Assembly: GCA_963592185.1 (NCBI GenBank)
Contig: CAVAVT010000042.1
Location: forward strand, 1 to 12,494
Direction: 5' to 3'
DNA length: 12,494 nucleotides
Source of the DNA: CAVAVT01 sp963592185
GTDB taxonomy: Bacteria > Bacillota > Negativicutes > Selenomonadales > Selenomonadaceae
The position numbers were made by a program, and so were the translations under genes. Numbering within the stretch: the first letter of the stretch is position 1; each line of letters opens with the position of its first letter. The notes under the pieces were generated by a model that was given only the letters and a program-made list of their open reading frames with translations, was not told the origin of the DNA and ran no database searches. Below are positions 5,941-12,494 of the stretch, piece after piece.

Positions 5941-8201
5941 CAACTACAGCTAAAACAGCCAAGAAAAAGACAACATCAAAGGTTAAGAAAAATCTTGTGC
6001 TGGTTGAGTCTCCGGCTAAGGCAAAAACCATCGAGAAATATCTAGGCCGGAACTATGTGGTTCGGGCTTCCATGGGTCATTTGAGGGATCTTCCCAAAAG
6101 TCAGTTCGGAATAGATGTGGACAATGATTTTGAACCCAAGTATATAAATATCCGTGGCAAGGGCGACCTTATCAAGGAATTGAAGAAAGAAGCCAAGAAT
6201 GCTGGCAAAATCTATCTTGCATCCGACCCGGACCGTGAGGGAGAAGCTATTGCCTGGCATTTGGCGTACATTCTGGGTATAGACCCGGAATCTGACTGCC
6301 GTATTGTATTTAATGAAATAACGAAACCGGCAATCAAGGATGCTGTAAAGTCCCCAAGGAAAATCAACATAGATATGGTTGATGCCCAGCAGGCAAGACG
6401 TATGCTGGATAGAATCGTGGGATACAAGCTTAGCCCCCTTCTCTGGAGAAAGGTCCGCAAGGGCCTCAGTGCTGGCCGTGTACAGTCTGTTACAGTTAAG
6501 ATGATTTGTGACAGGGAAAAGGAAATACAGGCATTTGTTTCCGAGGAATATTGGACCATTGGTGCAAAGCTGAAAAAGGGCAAGTCCCCGGCATTTGCTG
6601 CGGAGCTTACCGGGGTAAAGGGCAAGAAGCCTGAAATCCATAACAAGCAGGAAGCTGAAGCCATCGTAAAAGCTTTGGAAAGCTCGGAGGCAATTGTTGG
6701 AGAAGTAACCAGGAAAGAAAGGCGCAGGAAGCCCTCCGCCCCCTTTATCACCAGCAGCCTTCAGCAGGATGCAGCAAGAAAGCTTGGCTTTACCTCAAGG
6801 AAAACCATGATGCTTGCCCAGCAGCTCTACGAAGGTATTGCTCTTGGAAAGCAGGGGCCTGTGGGTCTCATAAGCTACATGCGTACTGACTCCACACGTA
6901 TTTCGGATTTAGCACAGCAGGAGGCTCGTTCCTACATTGAAGGAAAATTTGGCAAGGAATACATTCCGGAAAAGCCAAATGTATATGCGGCAGGCAAGAA
7001 GGCTCAGAATGCCCATGAGGCAATCCGCCCCACCAGCACGGAGCTTTCCCCTGAGGCTGTGGAAAAGTTCCTGAACAAGGATCAGCTGAAGCTTTACCGG
7101 CTCATATGGCAGCGTTTTGTGGCAAGCCAGATGACTCCGGCGGTTTATGATACCGTTGGCGTGATTATTTCCGTAGGGGAGGACTATACCCTCCGTGCAT
7201 CCGGCTCCCAGATGAAATTCCCAGGCTTCACCGTGGTTTATGACGGGGCAGAAGGGAAAAAGGACAAGGATGTGCAGCTTCCGGAGCTGGAAAAGGGAGA
7301 TGCTCTAAAGCTGGACAAGATTATTCCTGACCAGCACTTCACTGAGCCGCCTCCAAGGTACAATGAGGCATCTCTGGTAAAGACCTTGGAGGAGAAGGAA
7401 ATCGGCCGTCCGAGTACCTATGCACCAATTATTGAAACCATCATTGCAAGAGGCTATGTAATAAGACAGGACAAGCATTTCCAGCCTACGGAGCTGGGCT
7501 TTGTTGTGGTGGATATGCTTGAGGAATACTTTAAGGATATCGTTGACGTGAAATTCACCGCAGGTCTGGAAAATGAGCTGGATGAAATTGCCGAGGGCAA
7601 GGTTGAGAAAAATACCCTGCTGAAGAAATTTTATGATCCCTTTGAACAGACCCTTGAGAAGGCTGATGAAGCAATCGGACATGTGGAACTTCCTGTGGAG
7701 GTTTCGGATGTGAAGTGCGAGCTTTGCGGCAGGATGATGGTGGTGAAGCAGGGCCGTTACGGCAAATTCCTGGCATGTCCCGGATTCCCTGAGTGCCGCA
7801 ATACCAAGGCCCTTTTGAAGGACACCGGGGTAAAATGCCCCAAGTGCGGCGGCAGCATTGTTGAGAGAAAGACCCGGAGAGGAAAAAGTTTCTTTGGATG
7901 TAAAAATTATCCGGAGTGCGATTTTGTCACCTGGGATACTCCTTTGCAGGAAACCTGTGAAAAATGCGGTTCCATCATGCTTCTGCACCACTATAAGAAC
8001 GGCCGTGGGCTGAAGTACTGCAACAATGAGAATTGCGAGACTAGAATAGACCATCCGATAAATAAAGAATTGGAAAAAATAAAGGCGAGAGCTGAAGCAA
8101 AAAAGGAAAAGGCTGAAGAAACAGCGGCTGAGGCTGAACCAAAGGCAGAGAAAACCGTTAAAAAAACGAAAAAATCCGCCGGAAAGAAAACCGGCAAATA
8201 A
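5937..8201 (+). CDS. topA: DNA topoisomerase I (type IA)
   Basis: TopA relaxes negative supercoils by cutting and rejoining one DNA strand through a 5'-phosphotyrosine. The 754-residue protein begins with a Lys-rich stretch, then the Toprim domain with Glu24 (VESPAKAKTIE) and the metal-binding DPDREGE at 97-103. The active-site Tyr314 lies in GLISYMRTDSTRIS. Three C-terminal C4 zinc ribbons start at Cys594 (CELC), Cys634 (CPKC) and Cys674 (CEKC). The last 40 or so residues are a low-complexity Lys/Ala/Glu tail ending KKTGK, which probably binds DNA non-specifically. The GTG start overlaps the dprA stop (GTGA), with AGGGGG (5921-5926) 10 bases upstream. Translation is probably coupled to dprA. 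Confidence 0.97.
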   Translation: MTTTAKTAKKKTTSKVKKNLVLVESPAKAKTIEKYLGRNYVVRASMGHLRDLPKSQFGIDVDNDFEPKYINIRGKGDLIKELKKEAKNAGKIYLASDPDREGEAIAWHLAYILGIDPESDCRIVFNEITKPAIKDAVKSPRKINIDMVDAQQARRMLDRIVGYKLSPLLWRKVRKGLSAGRVQSVTVKMICDREKEIQAFVSEEYWTIGAKLKKGKSPAFAAELTGVKGKKPEIHNKQEAEAIVKALESSEAIVGEVTRKERRRKPSAPFITSSLQQDAARKLGFTSRKTMMLAQQLYEGIALGKQGPVGLISYMRTDSTRISDLAQQEARSYIEGKFGKEYIPEKPNVYAAGKKAQNAHEAIRPTSTELSPEAVEKFLNKDQLKLYRLIWQRFVASQMTPAVYDTVGVIISVGEDYTLRASGSQMKFPGFTVVYDGAEGKKDKDVQLPELEKGDALKLDKIIPDQHFTEPPPRYNEASLVKTLEEKEIGRPSTYAPIIETIIARGYVIRQDKHFQPTELGFVVVDMLEEYFKDIVDVKFTAGLENELDEIAEGKVEKNTLLKKFYDPFEQTLEKADEAIGHVELPVEVSDVKCELCGRMMVVKQGRYGKFLACPGFPECRNTKALLKDTGVKCPKCGGSIVERKTRRGKSFFGCKNYPECDFVTWDTPLQETCEKCGSIMLLHHYKNGRGLKYCNNENCETRIDHPINKELEKIKARAEAKKEKAEETAAEAEPKAEKTVKKTKKSAGKKTGK

Positions 8202-8220
8202 AGGCAGGTAACATCTTACT

Positions 8221-9534
8221 GTGGAGAAAGTAATTATTATAGGCGCAGGTCTTGCCGGCAGCGAAGCGGCATGGCAGGCAGCAAAGCAGGGCGTGGATGT
8301 GGAGCTTTACGAAATGCGGCCGGTAAAGTCATCCCCTGCACATAAAACCGAATATTTTGCTGAGCTGGTATGCAGCAATTCCCTTCGTGGCGCCGGTATG
8401 GAAAATGCCGTAGGGGTTCTGAAGGAAGAAATGCGCAGACTGGGTTCCATTATTATAGAGGCGGCAGATGCCTGCAGCGTTCCAGCAGGTGGAGCACTGG
8501 CGGTTGACCGTGAGGGCTTCAGCCGTTACATTACGGAAAAAGTCACCAACCACCCGAGAATAACTGTTCATCATGAGGAAATTACAGAGATTCCTTCAAC
8601 TGAAGGGCAGACTGTAATCATCGCCAGCGGTCCGCTGACTTCCGAGGGACTGTCCAAGGCAATTGCCGGGCTTTTGGGACATGAGTATCTTTATTTTTAT
8701 GATGCAGCGGCACCTATTGTCACCCTTGAATCAATAAATATGGATACAGCCTACAGAGCTTCCCGTTATGGAAAGGGCGAGGCATCCTACATAAACTGCC
8801 CCATGAATAAGGAGCAGTATGAGGCTTTTTGGAACGAGCTGGTGAATGCGGAAAAAACCGATACCCATGATTTTGAAAAGGCAATATTTTTTGAGGGCTG
8901 TATGCCAGTGGAGGAAATGGCATCCCACGGAATACAGACACTGCTTTTTGGACCCTTGAAGCCTGTGGGACTTGAGCACCCTGTTACTGGGGAACGTCCC
9001 TATGCCGTTGTCCAGCTCCGTCAGGACAATGCGGCAGCTACCCTGTACAACATCGTAGGCTTCCAGACACATTTGAAGTGGCCGGAGCAGCGCAGGGTAT
9101 TTGGAATGATTCCAGGTCTTGAAAATGCTGAGTTCATGCGCTATGGTGTCATGCACAGAAATACTTTTATAAACTCCCCGGAAACCATGCGCTCCACCAT
9201 GCAGCTGAAGGGCTGTGACAGGCTTTTCTTTGCTGGACAGATGACCGGTGTGGAGGGCTATGTAGAGTCAGCAGCTTCTGGGCTTATGGCTGGCGTGAAC
9301 GCAGGAAGACTGGTGAGAGGTAAGGAGCCACTGGTATTCCCACCGGAGACAGCACATGGAGCCTTGAGCAATTACATAACCACCTGTGACAGAAAGCATT
9401 TCCAGCCGATGAATGTGAATTTTGGAATAATGGCTCCTTTAGGCGAGCGCATTAAGAATAAAAAACTGAAAAAGGAGCGCCTTGCGGAAAGAGCACTTGA
9501 GGTTTTGGACAGCTTTAAAAGTCAGATTGACTGA
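8221..9534 (+). CDS. trmFO: TrmFO, folate/FAD-dependent tRNA uracil-54 methyltransferase
   Basis: TrmFO (formerly Gid) makes 5-methyluridine at position 54 of the tRNA T-loop, using methylene-tetrahydrofolate as carbon donor and FAD as reductant. The 437-residue protein opens with the FAD-binding IIIGAGLAGSEAAWQA (5-20). The two family cysteines are present: Cys51 in ELVCSNSLRG and Cys227 in FFEGCMPVEEMA. The conserved FAGQMTGVEGYVESAASGL lies near residues 336-354. The GTG start lies 19 bases after topA; the SD is weak (AGGCAGG, 8202-8208, 12 bases upstream), so reinitiation from topA is plausible. In Bacillus subtilis the next gene is codV (a XerC-type recombinase); here hslV follows directly. 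Confidence 0.97.
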   Translation: MEKVIIIGAGLAGSEAAWQAAKQGVDVELYEMRPVKSSPAHKTEYFAELVCSNSLRGAGMENAVGVLKEEMRRLGSIIIEAADACSVPAGGALAVDREGFSRYITEKVTNHPRITVHHEEITEIPSTEGQTVIIASGPLTSEGLSKAIAGLLGHEYLYFYDAAAPIVTLESINMDTAYRASRYGKGEASYINCPMNKEQYEAFWNELVNAEKTDTHDFEKAIFFEGCMPVEEMASHGIQTLLFGPLKPVGLEHPVTGERPYAVVQLRQDNAAATLYNIVGFQTHLKWPEQRRVFGMIPGLENAEFMRYGVMHRNTFINSPETMRSTMQLKGCDRLFFAGQMTGVEGYVESAASGLMAGVNAGRLVRGKEPLVFPPETAHGALSNYITTCDRKHFQPMNVNFGIMAPLGERIKNKKLKKERLAERALEVLDSFKSQID

Positions 9535-9568
9535 TACGAAGCTTTAGTATTACGGAGGATTTACTGAT

Positions 9569-10111
9569 ATGGAAAACGTTTTTCATGCAACCACAATTGT
9601 TGCTGTAAAGCATAATGGACATACCGCCATTGCCGGAGATGGACAGGTAACCTTTGGTGAGCATACCATCATGAAGGCAAATGCCAGGAAGGTAAGAAAG
9701 CTTTATCATGACAAGGTTATAGCTGGCTTTGCCGGTTCTGTGGCGGATGCTTTTACCTTGTTTGAAAAATTTGAGGCAAAGCTTGAGGGATATAACGGCA
9801 ACCTTACAAGGGCGGCTGTGGAGCTTGCCAAGGAGTGGCGCACCGACAAGGTTCTCCACAAGCTTGAGGCTCTCCTTTTGGTGGCTGACAAGGACACCAT
9901 GCTGATGCTTTCTGGCAACGGCGAGGTAATTGAGCCGGATGGAGATGTGGCAGCCATCGGAAGCGGCGGATTTTATGCTTTGGCTGCAGGCCGTGCAATG
10001 GCGAAGCATACTTCTATGGAAGCAGCAGAAATCGCCAAGGAGGCATTGTCCATAGCTGCAGACATCTGCGTTTATACAAACCACAATATCAAGGTTGAGG
10101 AATTGGACTAG
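9569..10111 (+). CDS. hslV: HslV (ClpQ/CodW) protease subunit
   Basis: HslV is the proteolytic dodecamer of the ATP-dependent HslUV protease, a bacterial relative of proteasome beta subunits. The 180-residue protein has the family start: a short leader MENVFHA followed by TTIVAVKHNGHTAIAGDGQV. Removal of the leader would expose Thr8 as the N-terminal nucleophile. This is the Thr form, not the N-terminal Ser reported for B. subtilis CodW. AGFAGSVADAFTLFEKFEAK and the C-terminal GSGGFYALAAGRA and TNHNI segments also fit. GGAGG (9554-9558) lies 10 bases before the ATG. The gene sits 34 bases after trmFO and 13 bases before hslU, its obligate partner. Confidence 0.97.
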   Translation: MENVFHATTIVAVKHNGHTAIAGDGQVTFGEHTIMKANARKVRKLYHDKVIAGFAGSVADAFTLFEKFEAKLEGYNGNLTRAAVELAKEWRTDKVLHKLEALLLVADKDTMLMLSGNGEVIEPDGDVAAIGSGGFYALAAGRAMAKHTSMEAAEIAKEALSIAADICVYTNHNIKVEELD

Positions 10112-10124
10112 GAGGAGCTTTGGA

Positions 10125-11510
10125 ATGAACGAACAGACACCAAGACAGGTTGTTGAAGAGCTTGATAAATATATAGTAGGCCAGAGGGATGCAAAAAGGG
10201 CTGTGGCAATTGCCCTGAGAAACCGCTGGCGCAGCCGCCAGCTGAACGTAAATCTTCAGGATGAAGTGATTCCGAAAAACATTCTGATGATTGGTTCCAC
10301 TGGTGTAGGTAAGACAGAGATTGCGAGACGTCTGGCAAAGCTTGTACAGGCTCCCTTTATAAAGGTGGAGGCCACCAAATTCACCGAGGTTGGATATGTG
10401 GGCCGCGACGTTGAGTCCATTATTCGTGACCTAGTTGAGACAGCTGTCCGCATGGTTCGTCAGGAGCGCATGGACGGCGTTCAGGACAAGGCAGCTGAAA
10501 TGGCTGAGGAACGCATTCTTGATGTCATGGTTCCCCAGCCCAAGAAAACCATTGCTAATCCCTTTGGAAAGCTTTTCGGCGGTGAGGAAGAACCGGAGGA
10601 AAAAGAAGCTGAAGGAGATAACAAGAAGTATCAGGCTGGCCGTGAATGGTGCCGTGAAAAGCTCCGCAAAGGTGACTATGAGGAAAAGCTCATAGAGATT
10701 ACCGTTGAGGACAACAGCAAGCCTATGATTGGTATGCTTACAGGATCCTCACTTGAGGGCATGGGGGACAATATTCAGGATATGCTGGGAAGTCTTATGC
10801 CTAAGAAGCAGAAGAAACGTAAGGTTACTGTGGAGGCAGCCCGTAAGATTTTCACTCAGGAGGAAGCTGCAAAGCTGGTGGATATGGAGGAAGTTACCGA
10901 AACAGCTGTAAAGGCTGCGGAACGTGACGGAATCGTATTCCTTGACGAAATCGACAAGGTGGCTGTCCATGGCAGCAGCTCCGGTCCAGATGTATCCCGT
11001 GAGGGCGTTCAAAGAGATATTCTTCCAATAGTGGAAGGTTCTACAGTAATGACTAAGTATGGTCCTGTAAAGACAGACCACATTCTCTTTGTTGCAGCTG
11101 GCGCATTCCATACCTCTAAGCCCTCTGATCTTATTCCAGAGCTTCAGGGACGTTTCCCAATCAGAGTTGAGCTTAAGTCCCTTACCAAGGAGGATTTCAA
11201 GCGTATCCTCACTGAGCCGCAGAACGCTCTTCTCAAGCAGTACAAGGCAATGCTTGGCACTGAGGGGCTGAAGCTGGAGTTTACCGATGATGCCATTGAG
11301 CGCATTGCGGAGCTTGCCTGCGATGTCAACGAGCAGAATGAGGACATTGGCGCAAGAAGACTCCACACTCTGCTGGAAAAGCTGCTGGAGGAATTGTCCT
11401 TTGATGCACCTGAAATGGATGCTGAGGCATTTACTATCAACAAGGAATATGTGGATAAGATGCTTTCGGACATCATTGTCAACAGGGATTTGACTCAGTA
11501 CATACTGTAA
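10125..11510 (+). CDS. hslU: HslU (ClpY/CodX) ATPase subunit
   Basis: HslU is the hexameric AAA+ unfoldase that recognises proteins and feeds them to HslV. The 461-residue protein has VEELDKYIVGQRDAKRAVAI at the N-terminus, Walker A GSTGVGKT at 57-64, the pore loop GYVG at 90-93, and Walker B FLDEID with Asp274 and Glu275. The I domain between the Walker motifs carries an acidic run (GGEEEPEEKEAEGD). The C-terminus ends in RDLTQYIL, the tail type that inserts into HslV to activate it. An in-frame earlier start at 10095 is rejected: GGAGGAG (10111-10117) lies 7 bases before the ATG at 10125, and the protein then begins MNEQTPRQ as is typical. The SD overlaps the hslV stop. No clear terminator follows, so read-through to codY is likely. 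Confidence 0.97.
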   Translation: MNEQTPRQVVEELDKYIVGQRDAKRAVAIALRNRWRSRQLNVNLQDEVIPKNILMIGSTGVGKTEIARRLAKLVQAPFIKVEATKFTEVGYVGRDVESIIRDLVETAVRMVRQERMDGVQDKAAEMAEERILDVMVPQPKKTIANPFGKLFGGEEEPEEKEAEGDNKKYQAGREWCREKLRKGDYEEKLIEITVEDNSKPMIGMLTGSSLEGMGDNIQDMLGSLMPKKQKKRKVTVEAARKIFTQEEAAKLVDMEEVTETAVKAAERDGIVFLDEIDKVAVHGSSSGPDVSREGVQRDILPIVEGSTVMTKYGPVKTDHILFVAAGAFHTSKPSDLIPELQGRFPIRVELKSLTKEDFKRILTEPQNALLKQYKAMLGTEGLKLEFTDDAIERIAELACDVNEQNEDIGARRLHTLLEKLLEELSFDAPEMDAEAFTINKEYVDKMLSDIIVNRDLTQYIL

Positions 11511-11543
11511 AACGGTTTTTTGTATAAAATTACCATATTGGTG

Positions 11544-11571
11544 GGAAAAATCTGAAAATTTTTCCTATAAT
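11544..11571 (+). promoter_or_regulatory. codY promoter -10 with CodY-box dyad
   Basis: A perfect inverted repeat GGAAAAAT (11544-11551) / ATTTTTCC (11558-11565) runs directly into TATAAT (11566-11571). Inside it, AAAAATCTGAAAATT (11546-11560) matches the CodY consensus AATTTTCWGAAAATT at 12 of 15 positions, with a perfect GAAAATT half. No good -35 lies 16-18 bases upstream of TATAAT; the dyad occupies that space, so bound CodY should block RNA polymerase. Autorepression of codY is known in several Firmicutes. The remaining bases, 11511-11543 and 11572-11656, show no terminator or gene. Confidence 0.55.
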
Positions 11572-11656
11572 ATCTATGATTATTGTGAAAAGTATGATAA
11601 AATAGTTTTGGCAAATGACCGGATATTAAAATAATGCATGAAAGGAAGATTATATA

Positions 11657-12445
11657 ATGCTATCATTACTTGAAAGGACACGAAAGATAAACAAACTTCT
11701 CCAACGCTCTGAAAGTGTAGAGTATGATGGAATCTCCAGGGTACTTAGCAATGTTATCGGGGCAAATGTATATATTGCCGGTACAAAGGGCGAGATTTTT
11801 GGTTATGCATTTGTTGACGATTTCGAGTGTGATTTGATGGTTGACAAGGTTGTTAATCAGGGCAAATTCCCCAAGCATTATGTAAACTGGCTGATGAAAA
11901 TAGATGAGACAGCGTCAAACCGCCGTTCTCAGACAGGGCTGTGCGCTTTCACTGAGGACACAGACTGCATCTTTAATGGCAAAAATACCACTATCGTACC
12001 TATCTACGGTGTGGGTGAGCGCATCGGCACTCTGATTATTGCAAAGTTTGATGAGGAATTTACCGATGATGATTTGCTTCTGGCAGAGTATGGCGCAACT
12101 GTTGTAGGCATGGAAATGCTTCGTGACAGAAGCCAGAGAATCGAGATTGAGGCTAGGAAGAAAGCTGCGGTACACATTGCAATCCACACTCTTTCCTTCT
12201 CTGAGATGGAAGCTGCAAAGCGTATCCTCGATGAGATGGATGGCATGGAAAAGACTATTGTTGCATCAAAGCTGGCTGATCAGGAGCCTAAGATTACCCG
12301 CTCTGTTATCGTAAATGCCCTCAGAAAGTTTGAGTCCGCCGGAGTTATTGAGTCCAAGTCTCTGGGTATGCGTGGTACTCGTATAAAGATAAAAAATGAA
12401 TACCTTAAGGAAGAGTTTGACAGGGAGTCAAGAACTTCACTTTAA
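11657..12445 (+). CDS. codY: Global transcriptional regulator CodY
   Basis: CodY is the nutrient-sensing repressor of Firmicutes; branched-chain amino acids, and GTP in many species, raise its DNA affinity. The 262-residue protein has the family start LLERTRKINKLLQ and a GAF ligand domain (about 1-155). FP..Y at 71, 72 and 75 aligns with the isoleucine-pocket residues of B. subtilis CodY; the position of Arg61 there is Met here. Other landmarks are TTIVPIYGVGERIGTLIIAKF and LLAEYGATVVGMEMLR. The C-terminal winged helix contains ITRSVIVNALRKFESAGVIE and SLGMRGT. The HTH reads ADQEPKITRSV where B. subtilis has ADRVGITRSV, one residue longer in or near the turn. AAAGGA (11641-11646) lies 10 bases before the ATG. 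The gene has its own putative autoregulated promoter and may also receive read-through from hslU. Confidence 0.96.
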   Translation: MLSLLERTRKINKLLQRSESVEYDGISRVLSNVIGANVYIAGTKGEIFGYAFVDDFECDLMVDKVVNQGKFPKHYVNWLMKIDETASNRRSQTGLCAFTEDTDCIFNGKNTTIVPIYGVGERIGTLIIAKFDEEFTDDDLLLAEYGATVVGMEMLRDRSQRIEIEARKKAAVHIAIHTLSFSEMEAAKRILDEMDGMEKTIVASKLADQEPKITRSVIVNALRKFESAGVIESKSLGMRGTRIKIKNEYLKEEFDRESRTSL

Positions 12446-12460
12446 TTGAGGTTGAATTTG

Positions 12461-12494
12461 AAGGACAGGTGCTTAAATGTGCCTGTCCTTTTTT
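12461..12494 (+). terminator. Intrinsic terminator after codY
   Basis: A 12-bp stem with two G-U pairs joins AAGGACAGGTGC (12461-12472) and GTGCCTGTCCTT (12479-12490), with loop TTAAAT. The T run (12489 onward) reaches the end of the window. Confidence 0.92.

Noticed and set aside
10095..10124. Earlier in-frame start for hslU
   Set aside because: It would overlap hslV and lacks the SD; GGAGGAG sits 7 bases before the ATG at 10125, which gives the typical HslU N-terminus.
11511..11543. Terminator after hslU
   Set aside because: ACCA/TGGT (11532-11542) is a 4-bp stem with no T run after it, and the AT-rich dyad after it is better read as the codY operator.

Overview
The window looks like chromosomal DNA from a low-to-moderate GC member of the Firmicutes/Bacillota outside the Bacilli, most likely an anaerobe of the Negativicutes (Selenomonas-like) or a clostridial relative. 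The grounds are a type A RNase P RNA (Bacilli usually have type B), a c-di-AMP riboswitch of the ydaO class, CodY, the dprA-topA-trmFO-hslV-hslU-codY order (the 'cod' neighbourhood of Firmicutes), strong GGAGG ribosome binding sites and many TTG/GTG starts. The genus is inferred, not proven. I see no mobile element, CRISPR array or phage gene.

Layout. (1) 1-447: rnpB with a near-consensus promoter and an intrinsic terminator. (2) 477-1382: a c-di-AMP riboswitch leader, a secreted NlpC/P60 endopeptidase with a peptidoglycan-binding domain, and a terminator. (3) 1396-4512: a two-gene sensory unit made of a family 3 solute-binding lipoprotein and an overlapping membrane hybrid histidine kinase with a receiver domain, ending in a long hairpin. 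(4) 4513-4836: an intergenic region that holds an apparently unlisted 25-residue membrane-protein gene on the minus strand, with its own SD and promoter-like sequence, convergent on the kinase and divergent from dprA. (5) 4837-11510: a tight operon of dprA, topA, trmFO, hslV and hslU. (6) 11546-12494: codY with a CodY-box-like dyad next to its -10 box, and a strong terminator at the window edge.

How the genes fit together. The riboswitch links cell-wall hydrolysis to c-di-AMP. The lipoprotein probably presents a small ligand to the neighbouring kinase, since no transporter permease or ATPase is present. The operon joins DNA uptake/recombination (DprA), supercoiling (TopA), tRNA T54 methylation (TrmFO) and ATP-dependent proteolysis (HslUV). 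CodY, the nutrient-responsive repressor, appears to regulate itself. A weaker CodY-like box lies in the putative dprA promoter.

Most of the window is ordinary core genome. The points most worth a second look are the 25-residue membrane ORF, the one-residue insertion in the CodY helix-turn-helix, the CodY-like operators, the possible long-range SD-masking helix around the riboswitch, and the transporter-less lipoprotein/kinase pair.
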